10,286 nt of DNA, from assembly GCA_003522805.1 (NCBI GenBank), contig DPIB01000043.1, positions 1 to 10,286 on the forward strand, given 5' to 3'. Below are positions 1 through 8,100 of this stretch, in pieces. The position numbers were made by a program, and so were the translations under genes. Each line of letters starts with the position of its first letter. Position 1 is the first letter of the stretch. Under the pieces are notes generated by a model. That model was not told where the DNA came from, ran no database searches, and worked only from the letters and a program-made list of their open reading frames with translations. The DNA is from Fervidobacterium sp. (GTDB taxonomy: Bacteria; Thermotogota; Thermotogae; Thermotogales; Fervidobacteriaceae).

Positions 1-8
1 ATCCCACT

Positions 9-36
9 TTGGCCAGGGTCACAAACTAGGTATGAT
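9..36 (+). promoter_or_regulatory. Possible promoter for the rplJ leader
   Basis: A -10-like TATGAT (31-36, five of six matches to consensus) lies 16 bases after a weak -35-like TTGGCC (9-14, four of six). Transcription would begin near position 43, ahead of the first helix of the L10 leader, so the leader would be about 220 bases long. This supports rplJL having its own start as well as possible readthrough from an upstream rplA, which is not in the window. The -35 is weak and the call rests on spacing and position only. Confidence 0.35.
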
Positions 37-77
37 ACTGCATATGTTACCTTACTTTTACCAGTTATTAACCACAA

Positions 78-250
78 AGCTCAACTCTTTGATAAAATAG
101 GAATGTTGCCAAAGACTGCAGGTTGAAATAAAGACCATACGGTCGCCTGCACGAGGCTCGAAAGAGTGCTGTCCCATTGCGCTTTTGCATATGAATTGGG
201 TAGACTCTTTTGTTGTATGCCTCGGTGAGAGGCTTTTTTTCATTTTATCT
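78..250 (+). promoter_or_regulatory. L10 leader RNA, transcription attenuator of rplJL
   Basis: This is an untranslated structured leader of the L10 leader type (Rfam class L10_leader), a family bound by the L10-L12 complex. Visible helices: TGCAGG 117-122 with CCTGCA 146-151, enclosing GACC 133-136 with GGTC 141-144 and an asymmetric purine-rich internal loop (123-132), the likely protein-binding bulge. An outer helix pairs AGC 78-80 and ACTCTTT 84-90 with AAAGAGTGCT 161-170, leaving a three-base bulge. A competing fold pairs the same AAAGAGT 161-167 with a second ACTCTTT at 204-210, and CGAGGC 152-157 with GCCTCG 219-224; this would destroy the terminator at 219-240. By analogy with B. subtilis, L10-L12 binding should stabilise the first fold and cause termination. 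Pairings are seen in the sequence; the response to L10 is inferred. Confidence 0.85.
219..240 (+). terminator. Attenuator terminator upstream of rplJ
   Basis: GCCTC (219-223) pairs with GAGGC (229-233) around a five-base loop and is followed directly by seven T residues (234-240), a standard intrinsic terminator. It ends 24 bases before the rplJ start codon, so it can only act on transcripts entering rplJ. Its 5' arm is also the 3' arm of the antiterminator helix (152-157 with 219-224), making the two folds mutually exclusive. Confidence 0.8.
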
Positions 251-251
251 T

Positions 252-260
252 GGGAGGTGA
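252..260 (+). promoter_or_regulatory. Ribosome binding site deciding the rplJ start
   Basis: GGGAGGTGA is a strong Shine-Dalgarno sequence. It lies inside the longest open frame, which would begin at TTG 250, so that upstream TTG cannot be the true start. GTG at 265, seven bases after GGAGG, is properly spaced and gives an N-terminus of normal L10 length. Confidence 0.8.
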
Positions 261-264
261 AGAT

Positions 265-807
265 GTGCTTAGAAGACCTGAAAAAGAACAGGTTGTTCAA
301 GAGCTAGCTGGTGAGTTTAAAAATTCCTCGTTGGTACTTTTTACAGATTTTAGAGGATTGACAGTCTCTCAGATGACAAAACTGAGAAGGGTGTTGCGGG
401 AAAAGTTTGGTAACGGCGCAAGATTAACTGTGGTGAAAAACACTTTGGTCGAGATGGCTTTGGAAGAAGCTGGGTACGATTTGGATATCGATGAGAAAAC
501 TCTTTTTGGTCCCACTGCGGTTCTCTACGTGACTGACGGAGACCCTGTAGAGGCTATAAAGATATTCTATGATTTTGCAAAGGGGAACAAGGGCATTCCT
601 GTATGCAAAGGTATGTACCTAGAAAGGAAGTTCTTCGGTGGCGAACAATTGGAAGAACTCTCAAGACTCCCATCAAAGGAACAACTCCTTGCGATGGTTG
701 TCGGTGGAATTCAAGGTCCGATCCGCGGACTTGTCAATTCTCTTGCAGGTGTACTTAGAAGCGTGCTTTACGCACTCAAGGCTATAAAGGAAAAGAAGGA
801 AGAATAG
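265..807 (+). CDS. rplJ: 50S ribosomal protein L10
   Basis: L10 anchors the L7/L12 dimers to 23S rRNA at the base of the ribosomal stalk, where elongation and initiation factors are recruited, and it probably represses its own operon through the leader upstream. The product is 180 aa, the usual bacterial size. The N-terminal rRNA-binding domain shows the conserved run from FTDFRGLTV near residues 28-36 through VVKNTL near 58-63. The C-terminal helix (about residue 138 onward) is long, with hydrophobic heptads and an acidic/lysine tail, and carries the L7/L12 docking sites. In Thermotoga maritima this helix holds three L12 dimers, and the length here fits three, which is inference. The GTG start at 265 is chosen from the ribosome binding site at 252-260. 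rplL follows after 62 bases. Confidence 0.96.
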   Translation: MLRRPEKEQVVQELAGEFKNSSLVLFTDFRGLTVSQMTKLRRVLREKFGNGARLTVVKNTLVEMALEEAGYDLDIDEKTLFGPTAVLYVTDGDPVEAIKIFYDFAKGNKGIPVCKGMYLERKFFGGEQLEELSRLPSKEQLLAMVVGGIQGPIRGLVNSLAGVLRSVLYALKAIKEKKEE

Positions 808-855
808 AATATCAGTATATTCAATTTGTTTGAACGATTTTTGTTTGAAAAAAAC

Positions 856-863
856 AGGAGGTG
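856..863 (+). promoter_or_regulatory. Ribosome binding site deciding the rplL start
   Basis: AGGAGGTG is a near-perfect Shine-Dalgarno sequence. Its last three bases are the in-frame GTG at 861, which is therefore part of the binding site. ATG at 870, eight bases after GGAGG, is the start and yields the standard L7/L12 N-terminus MTLEELVQ. The strong site fits the need for several L7/L12 copies per L10. Confidence 0.8.
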
Positions 864-869
864 CATACT

Positions 870-1256
870 ATGACATTAGAAGAACTTGTACAAGCTATTG
901 AATCATTAACAGTCGCAGAACTCGCAGAGCTTGTCAAAATGTTGGAAGACAGATTTGGTGTTAGCGCATCAGCTCCAATGATGGCAGCAATGCCAGTTGC
1001 AGCAGCGGCAGCTCCAGCGGCGGCAGTAGAAGAAAAGGATACTTTCGATGTTCTACTCAAGAGTTTTGGGGCAAAAAAGGTTGAAGTTATTAAGGTAGTA
1101 AGGGAGATCACAGGTCTCGGCCTTAAGGAAGCAAAGGATCTTGTCGAAAAAGCAGGTACGCCAGATGCATTTGTTAAACAGGGTGTGAAGAAGGAAGAAG
1201 CAGAAGAGATAAAGAAGAAGATTACAGAAGTCGGTGGAGAGGTTGAAATAAAGTAA
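870..1256 (+). CDS. rplL: 50S ribosomal protein L7/L12
   Basis: This is the multicopy stalk protein that recruits and activates translational GTPases (EF-Tu, EF-G, IF2). It has 128 aa, the standard length. Residues 1-30 form the dimerisation and L10-binding domain (MTLEELVQ onward). Residues 34-52 are an Ala/Met/Pro-rich flexible hinge with the runs AAAAAP and AAAV. From about residue 55 comes the factor-binding C-terminal domain, with the conserved segments [25 protein letters not shown] and the end GGEVEIK. ATG 870 is selected because the upstream GTG at 861 overlaps the Shine-Dalgarno sequence. The gene lies 62 bases after rplJ with no terminator between them, so the two are co-transcribed, and a strong hairpin follows 32 bases after the stop. 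Confidence 0.97.
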   Translation: MTLEELVQAIESLTVAELAELVKMLEDRFGVSASAPMMAAMPVAAAAAPAAAVEEKDTFDVLLKSFGAKKVEVIKVVREITGLGLKEAKDLVEKAGTPDAFVKQGVKKEEAEEIKKKITEVGGEVEIK

Positions 1257-1288
1257 CGGTTTTTTCAAAACAGAGAATATTAAGTACC

Positions 1289-1322
1289 AAACCCCGCATG
1301 GTATTTACAGTGCGGGGTTTTT
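1289..1322 (+). terminator. Intrinsic terminator between rplL and rpoB
   Basis: AAACCCCGCA (1289-1298) pairs perfectly with TGCGGGGTTT (1311-1320) around a 12-base loop, with the T tract running 1318-1322. Ten pairs with a six-pair G-C core make this a strong hairpin. It would end most rplJL transcripts or act as a partial terminator lowering rpoBC expression, a role known for the rplL-rpoB gap of Escherichia coli. The short T tract, ending in TTTTTG, could allow some readthrough. Confidence 0.88.
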
Positions 1323-1350
1323 GTGGTTTAATATATAATTGGCTTATTAT
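1321..1350 (+). promoter_or_regulatory. Candidate weak promoter for rpoBC
   Basis: The AT-rich stretch after the terminator contains a perfect TATAAT (1334-1339), but nothing like a -35 at the right distance. It also contains TATTAT (1345-1350), 18 bases after TTGTGG (1321-1326, three of six). Either could start rpoBC transcription downstream of the terminator, leaving a 5' untranslated region of about 120-140 bases. The rest of the gap to rpoB (1351-1470) shows no strong hairpin or reading frame. Low confidence: AT-rich DNA yields such hexamers by chance. Confidence 0.25.
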
Positions 1351-1470
1351 TAATCTTTATTTACTTCTCAGACCTAACAACTGTAGTTTCTCTAATTGAA
1401 TACGTCAAGTCTGGTGTGTTTTTCTTCCCCCAAAAGTTTAATATCCAACCATTTGTGTATCGGCTAAGAA

Positions 1471-1480
1471 AGAGGTGATC
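1471..1480 (+). promoter_or_regulatory. Ribosome binding site of rpoB
   Basis: AGAGGTGATC matches the extended complement of the 16S rRNA 3' end (AGGAGGTGATC) with one difference and ends two bases before ATG 1483. It fixes that ATG as the start and suggests efficient translation of a message that is probably less abundant than rplJL. Confidence 0.75.
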
Positions 1481-1482
1481 GA

Positions 1483-4400
1483 ATGAAAACCTATCAAATC
1501 GGCAAGAGGACGAGATACTCTTTCGGTAAGGTTGATGAGATCGTAGAAGTCCCCGACCTGGTTAGTATCCAGCATGCATCTTTCAAAGAGTTATTGGATA
1601 GTGGAATACTCAGAATCTTGAAAAAGTTCAGCCCAATTGCATCTGCCAAGACCGAAGGAAGAAGAGAAAAGGGTTTCACTCTCGAGTTTGTGAACTTCAG
1701 AGTTGGCGCTCCACTTCATTCTGTGGAGGAGTGTAAGCAGAGACTTCTTACTTACGTTGCTCCATTTTATGCAACAATAAGGATAACGGACGTCTCTACT
1801 GGTGAAATGCGTGAAGAAGAGGTAACGTTAGGAAATTATCCCGTTATGACTGAGAATCAGACATTCGTCATCAACGGTGTAGAAAGAGTTGTTGTAAGTC
1901 AGTTAGTCAGGAGTCCTGGTGTATATTTCGTCGAGGAACCAACGAAAACTATAGGTTCAAAACCCATTTATCTTGCACATTTTCTACCTGTGCGCGGTGT
2001 ATGGCTAGAACTAATGCTCAATCTCAACGACGATATCTTGTATGCAAGAATAGATCGAAGAAAAAGACTGAATCTTTTCCTAGTTCTAAAAACGCTAGGA
2101 TTCAGCAGTGATTTGGATATCCTTTCACTTTTCCCAACGTTCCTGGATGTTGAGGATGATTATTCACTGAAGCAGTCTGAGGGAATCATCATACTTGAGA
2201 GTGTAGTAGCCAAGAGTGGAGAAATCCTTGCTGAGAAAGGATCTGTCCTTACACCAACCCTGATCGAAATTCTTAGAGAACACGGAATCGATAGAATCAA
2301 GGTTGTGAATAAGTATATCTTCAAGACCTATATGAAGCTTAAGGAAAAACTCAAAATACCTGCAGAAGAGAATATAAGTGAACTAAGAGCGTATATGGAG
2401 ATATATAGAGAACTTAGGCCTGGAGAAGTATTTAGATACAGTGCCGCAAAATCTTATTGGAATAATCTCTACTTTAGTGACGAGAGATTTGAGCTTTCTG
2501 AGGTTGGCCGTTATAAAATGAACAAAAAACTTACGAGTGCCTACCGAAAATATCTTGTTGAAATAGAGGGTCAGACGCAAAAGAGTGTTGAGAACATAGA
2601 ATATACAGAGGAATTCAACGCATTGACGCCGATGGATATAATACTTGTTACTCGGATGCTTCTTGAAACGGAGAAACGTCCTGAGACATTGGATACAAAA
2701 GATCATCTTGCAAATAAAAGAGTGAAAACAGTTGGTGAATTGATTGGTTCGGAATTTGAGCGAGCATTTTCAAAATCTGTTCACCAGATTCAAGAAAAGC
2801 TTTCAACGTATACAAGCCTCGATAAAATACCTATTTCCAGTTTGATAAACTTGAGAAATGTCATCGCCTCACTGAACAGTTTCTTCGCAACTAATCCACT
2901 ATCTCAGTTCATGGATCAAGTTAACCCGATTGCAGAGCTTACTCATAAAAGAAGACTCACAGCAGTTGGTCCTGGTGGCTTGAAGAGAGAACGAGCAAGA
3001 TTTGAAGTACGTGATGTTCACCACTCTCACTATGGTAGGATGTGTCCTATCGAAACACCTGAAGGTGGTAATATAGGGCTCATCACGTCTTTGTCTGTGT
3101 ACGCAACGATAGATAAATTTGGCTTCCTCGTAACGCCTTACAGGAGGGTAGTCGACGGTAAATTGACAAATGAGGTGAGTTACCTGGCTGCTGATGAGGA
3201 AGAGAATTACAAAATTGCCTCAGCAACAATCGAATTCGATGAAAATGGTTACATTGTTCAAGAAAAAGTACCTGTAAGATTCCTAGAGAAGGTGCTCTAC
3301 GTTAATAAAAATGAAGTAGAATTTGTTGATGTTTCACCAAGACAGATCGTCAGTGTTACAACTGCACTCATTCCATTCTTAGAACACGATGATGCAAATC
3401 GTGCACTCATGGGGTCAAACATGCAGAGACAGGCAGTTCCTCTTGTAAAACCTGAGGCACCACTTGTGGGCACTGAAATGGAATACCATGCCGCACTATA
3501 CTCTGGACATGTGGTACTTGCAAGATATGATGGAATTGTTAAGAAATCAGATGCACGAAGAATAGTAATCCACAGAACAAATAAAAACGGAGAACCTTTA
3601 TATGATAAGAAAGGTAACCCTATCTTAGATGAGTATATGTTATTGAAATATATCAGGTCTAACCAAGATACTGCCATTACTCAAAGGCCAATTGTAAGTG
3701 CTGGGGATTTTGTGAAGAAAGGCAGCCCAATTGCCGATGGTCCCGCAACAGATAATGGAGAACTGGCCCTTGGAAAGAACGTGTTAGTCGCATTCTTGCC
3801 TTGGGAAGGTTACAACTTTGAAGATGCCATCTTGGTTAGTCAGGAATTGCTAGAAGAGGACACCTTCACTTCGGTACATGTTGAAGTGTACGAAACAACC
3901 GCAAGAGAAACTAGAGTTGGTCCAGAAGAGATTACGTCGGAAATACCAAATGTGTCCAAAGAGAACCTCAGAAATCTTGATGAAGGCGGCATAATACGTA
4001 TTGGTGCGTATGTAGGGAAGCAAAAATACTTCACCTCTCAGGACATCCTTGTTGGTAAAGTAACACCAAAAGGTGAAAGCGACGCAAGTCCTGAGGAGAA
4101 GATAATGAGATCCGTATTCGGTGAGAAAGGTAAAGACGTCAAAGATTCTTCCCTGAGAGTTCCCCACGGGGTAGAAGGAAGAGTAATAGGCGTGAATGTC
4201 TTTTATAAAGAGGAAGTTGGAGATCTTGGTCCTGGCGTGAATACGCTGATAAGGGTTTATTTAGCAACAAGGAAACCACTCGATGTCGGCGATAAATTGG
4301 CGGGTAGACATGGCAATAAGGGTGTCGTTTCCATGATTCTTCCAAAAGAAGATATGCCATTCTTGCCAGATGGAACCCCTGTACAAGTTGTGCTGAGTCC

Positions 4401-5031
4401 ACTTGGTGTTCCATCACGTATGAACATAGGGCAAGTACTTGAAACATCGCTAGGGTGGTTAGCAAACCTTACTAACAGGCACTTCGCAACACCTGTATTC
4501 GATGGGGCGGTTGAAGATGATATATTACCAGAATTATATGATGTTAGAAAATCGTTCAATCTGCACCATGGTGATGATCCTGATAATCCGTCTGGTAAAG
4601 TGACGTTGAGAGATGGAAGAACTGGTAAGGAATTCGATTCTCCTATTCTGGTAGGGTGTATGTACATCATGAAGTTAGTACACATAGCTCGGGACAAGAT
4701 CCATGCTCGCGCTACAGGGCCTTATTCTCTGATCCACCAACAACCACTGGGTGGTAAGGCACAATTTGGTGGTCAGAGGTTTGGTGAAATGGAAGTCTGG
4801 GCACTCGAAGCTTATGGTGCTTCCTATACACTTAACGAGATGCTCACCGTTAAGAGTGATGACATCAAGGGACGTACAGAGGTTTATAAAGCCATTATGA
4901 AGGGAAAGAACTTACCGGAACCTGGACTGCCCGAGAGTTTCAAGGTCCTTGTCAGAGAACTTAAGGGACTTGCACTCGATGTCAGAGTTTATGATGAAAA
5001 CGGTAACGAAATAGATATTGAGAAACTTTAA
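1483..5031 (+). CDS. rpoB: DNA-directed RNA polymerase subunit beta
   Basis: The beta subunit forms one pincer of RNA polymerase and half of the active-site cleft. At 1182 aa it is close to the Bacillus size and lacks the large E. coli insertions. The protrusion opens with [13 protein letters not shown] (residues 7-19) and includes [20 protein letters not shown]; the lobe follows. The rifampicin-pocket region covers residues 471-497 (LSQFMDQ at 473-479, THKRR at 487-491, GPGG at 496-499), followed by the fork segment with [17 protein letters not shown] (936-947) supplies active-centre lysines K938 and K946, equivalent to E. coli K1065 and K1073. The C-terminal clamp and switch segment LTVKSDD is at 1121-1127. 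Pocket positions equivalent to E. coli Gln510, Ser531 and Leu533 are P472, T493 and V495. rpoC follows after 77 bases, surely in the same transcript. Confidence 0.98.
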   Translation: MKTYQIGKRTRYSFGKVDEIVEVPDLVSIQHASFKELLDSGILRILKKFSPIASAKTEGRREKGFTLEFVNFRVGAPLHSVEECKQRLLTYVAPFYATIRITDVSTGEMREEEVTLGNYPVMTENQTFVINGVERVVVSQLVRSPGVYFVEEPTKTIGSKPIYLAHFLPVRGVWLELMLNLNDDILYARIDRRKRLNLFLVLKTLGFSSDLDILSLFPTFLDVEDDYSLKQSEGIIILESVVAKSGEILAEKGSVLTPTLIEILREHGIDRIKVVNKYIFKTYMKLKEKLKIPAEENISELRAYMEIYRELRPGEVFRYSAAKSYWNNLYFSDERFELSEVGRYKMNKKLTSAYRKYLVEIEGQTQKSVENIEYTEEFNALTPMDIILVTRMLLETEKRPETLDTKDHLANKRVKTVGELIGSEFERAFSKSVHQIQEKLSTYTSLDKIPISSLINLRNVIASLNSFFATNPLSQFMDQVNPIAELTHKRRLTAVGPGGLKRERARFEVRDVHHSHYGRMCPIETPEGGNIGLITSLSVYATIDKFGFLVTPYRRVVDGKLTNEVSYLAADEEENYKIASATIEFDENGYIVQEKVPVRFLEKVLYVNKNEVEFVDVSPRQIVSVTTALIPFLEHDDANRALMGSNMQRQAVPLVKPEAPLVGTEMEYHAALYSGHVVLARYDGIVKKSDARRIVIHRTNKNGEPLYDKKGNPILDEYMLLKYIRSNQDTAITQRPIVSAGDFVKKGSPIADGPATDNGELALGKNVLVAFLPWEGYNFEDAILVSQELLEEDTFTSVHVEVYETTARETRVGPEEITSEIPNVSKENLRNLDEGGIIRIGAYVGKQKYFTSQDILVGKVTPKGESDASPEEKIMRSVFGEKGKDVKDSSLRVPHGVEGRVIGVNVFYKEEVGDLGPGVNTLIRVYLATRKPLDVGDKLAGRHGNKGVVSMILPKEDMPFLPDGTPVQVVLSPLGVPSRMNIGQVLETSLGWLANLTNRHFATPVFDGAVEDDILPELYDVRKSFNLHHGDDPDNPSGKVTLRDGRTGKEFDSPILVGCMYIMKLVHIARDKIHARATGPYSLIHQQPLGGKAQFGGQRFGEMEVWALEAYGASYTLNEMLTVKSDDIKGRTEVYKAIMKGKNLPEPGLPESFKVLVRELKGLALDVRVYDENGNEIDIEKL

Positions 5032-5052
5032 TAGTGAAATAACATGAATGTA

Positions 5053-5074
5053 CGTACTGCATAAATCTGGTACG
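5053..5074 (+). other. Small hairpin in the rpoB-rpoC gap
   Basis: The 77-base gap contains CGTAC (5053-5057), which can pair with GTACG (5070-5074) around a 12-base loop, ahead of the rpoC ribosome binding site AGGAGG (5095-5100). There is no T tract, so it is not a terminator. It might affect mRNA stability or translation, but a five-pair stem is weak evidence. Confidence 0.2.
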
Positions 5075-5108
5075 GGATGGCGCCCAACATTAAGAGGAGG
5101 GGAAACGA

Positions 5109-8100
5109 ATGAGTTCTTCTTTTAAGAGAAAGATTGCCAAAGTAAAAGTTAATATAGCCGCTCCAGAAGTGATAAGGAGCTGGTCAAGTGGAGAAGTAAA
5201 GAAGGCAGAGACTATCAATTATCGTACTTTCAAACCAGAAAAGGAAGGTCTCTTTTGTGAAAGAATATTTGGCCCTGTAAAAGATTACGAATGTGCTTGC
5301 GGAAAATACAGTGGCAAAAAATATGAAGGTACAGTCTGCGAAAAATGTGGTGTCCGTGTTGAATCAAAGGACGCCCGTAGAAGAAGATTTGGACATATAG
5401 AACTTGCAGCACCGGTAACGCACGTTTGGTATTTGAAAAATACACCGAGTGTTATCGCAACATTGCTTGATATGACGGTAAAGGATATAGAAAACATCGT
5501 CTATTTTGGAAGTAGAAGAATAAACGAAAGAGTACTGGTCGTGACAGATCCAAAAAATACACCATTTATAAAAGGTTCAATCTTGAATCAAACAGAATAC
5601 GAGATTTATGCAAAGAAATGGGATTTTGAAGTCTCACCTGCCTATATTGTAAAAGAACCAAGAACACCATTGGTCTCAGAAATAAGTGGTGAAGTTCAGA
5701 TTAAACGCGAAAAATCGCACACCGATAGGGATATTTATTGGATCAATGTTAGAGATATAGCAAGAGCTGAGCTCAGGGTTCTAAGCGGGATGGAGATTAG
5801 ATTCAAGGATGGCGAGTACGTAGACCAAGGCGAGGAGATAGTATCAGAAAAACGTGTCGATGCCATTTATGCACCCTTTGATGGAAATGTCGAAGTAGAT
5901 CAGTTCTCAGAAACCATAACAATCAATCCTCTACCGACAAGTAAGAACACACCGATTACGTTTTCTTTACCGTATGGTGTTAGGGTACTAGTAAAGAACG
6001 GAGATAAAGTGAAGAAGGGCCAGCAATTAACAACTGAGACGATACTTTCGAGTATCACGGCACCTATATCAGGTGCTATCAAATACAGTAAACAGTTGAA
6101 TTTGAGACCATTAGAGAATGGAATGTACGAAGTAATAACGACTGGCACGTTGTATATTGAAAGTGTTCAGCAAGTCAAGAGCTATCCTGCCTTTGAAGGT
6201 GCGTACATATATGTCCAAGATGGAGATAGTGTGAAAGCAGGAGACATATTAGCTGATAGATTCCTATTTGAAGAAGAAAAACTAACCTCAGAAGAGTACA
6301 AATTGTTTAGCCAATATTATCACGGACTTTTTGTAGTCGAAGAACAAGTCGAAAATGATAAACCGATAATGGTTGTAACAAATATAGATGAAAATATGAT
6401 TGAAGAAATAGGTATGACAAGGGGACAGATAATAACTCAGCAAGACTACGAGGCATATAGCAGAATATACCCGGGAAAGATCGAAGCAGAGACAGGTGCA
6501 GCAGCTGTTAAGAAGTTGCTACAACAACTGGATTTGGAAATAACAAAGGCTGAGTTAGAAGCTGAGCTGAAAAAAATACCGAAGAGTAGTGTGAGAGCTA
6601 AGAAGCTATTGAAAAAACTTACCATCATTAAAGACATGATCGAAAGCGGTACAAAACCAGAATGGATGGTACTAGATGCGTTGCCTGTCGTCCCGCCAGA
6701 AATCAGGCCGATGATCCAGATAGATGGTGGTAGGTTTGCAACTACTGATTTGAATGATCTTTACAGAAGAGTACTGATGAGAAACAACAGACTCAAGAAG
6801 TTACTGGAGATGAATGCACCAGAAGTTATTGTCAAGAATGAAAAACGTATGCTTCAAGAGGCAGTTGATAACCTCATATTTAACGGCAAGATCGGAAAAG
6901 CCTATGTAGACAGGAATGGAAGGCCTCTAAAATCTTTAACAGACCTCATCAGGGGTAAGAAAGGACGATTCAGAAGGAATTTGCTCGGTAAACGTGTAGA
7001 CTATTCTGGTCGTGCAGTTATCGTTGTCGGTCCTCATCTTAAGATACACGAATGCGGTTTGCCAAAGAAAATGGCACTTGAGCTCTTTGAACCATTTGTT
7101 ATTGCTGAACTCTCCAAGGAAGAAAACGTTGAGGCAACACAGACAAAAGTTAAAAAGTATAGAAAAGAGTTGCAAAGAGAAGATCCAAAAGCTTGGGAAA
7201 AGTTGGAAAAGGTCATTCAAGGAAGAGTTGTGTTACTAAACAGGGCTCCAACTCTGCATAGAATGTCAATTCAAGCCTTCGAACCGAAATTGATTGAGGG
7301 CAATGCTATACAGTTGCATCCACTTGTATGTCCACCATTCAACGCGGATTTCGATGGTGACCAGATGGCAGTTCATCTACCACTTTCACCAGTAGCTCAA
7401 GCAGAAGCAAGATTATTGATGCTATCGAGGTATAACATCATTTCACCTGCACATGGTAAACCAATATCGATGCCTGGAAAAGATGTTGTTGCGGGTGTGT
7501 ACTACTTGACGATGGTTGGAAAAGATTACAACTCTATAGAACCTGAAAAAGTAAAATGGAGATTTTCAAGTTCAGAAGAGGCTGAACTGGCTTATGAATT
7601 TGGATATATATCTCTCCATGAGCCTTTATTGATCAGCATCAATGGCAAGATAACAAAGACTACTTTTGGACGTTTGATATTCAATCAAATTCTTCCAGAA
7701 GAGCTGAAGAATTATGAAAAACCATTCGGGAAGAACGATATCAAAGATGTTGTTTACAAGACATTCAAGACACATGGAATTGATCGAACTGCAGATCTGT
7801 TAGATGATATAAAATCACTAGGTTTTCGTTATGCAACTATTTCCGGTCTTACGATAAGTTTGAGAGACTTTATAATCTCTCCTAAGAAGCAAGAAATAAT
7901 CTCGGTTGCAATGAAGAAGATAGATCAAATCGAGCAGTTATATGATGAAGGTCTTCTTAGCGATGAGGAAAAATACAGAGAAACAATAAAGGTGTGGAAC
8001 GATACAACTGGAGAAGTGCAAGAAGAGACCTATAGGTATCTTGGAGAAAATCCATTCAACCCAGTGTACATCATGGTTGACTCGGGAGCTAGAGGGAATA

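Noticed and set aside
1..126. Open frame from the left edge as the end of rplA
   Set aside because: None of the three frames ends like a ribosomal protein L1, and the longest would run into the L10 leader structure.
250..264. TTG at 250 as the rplJ start (adds five residues)
   Set aside because: The extra codons consist of the Shine-Dalgarno sequence itself; GTG 265 is correctly spaced from it and gives the usual L10 length.
58..300. - strand frame of 80 codons across the leader
   Set aside because: It covers the structured L10 leader and the rplJ start; there is no support for coding.
861..869. GTG at 861 as the rplL start
   Set aside because: It lies within the AGGAGGTG ribosome binding site; ATG 870 gives the conserved MTLEEL start.
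821..1111. - strand frame of 96 codons across rplL
   Set aside because: It is the antisense shadow of the Ala-rich rplL hinge; it has no ribosome binding site or family resemblance.
4257..4697. - strand frame of 146 codons inside rpoB
   Set aside because: It lies opposite the most conserved part of beta, including [12 protein letters not shown], so the openness reflects codon bias of the true gene.
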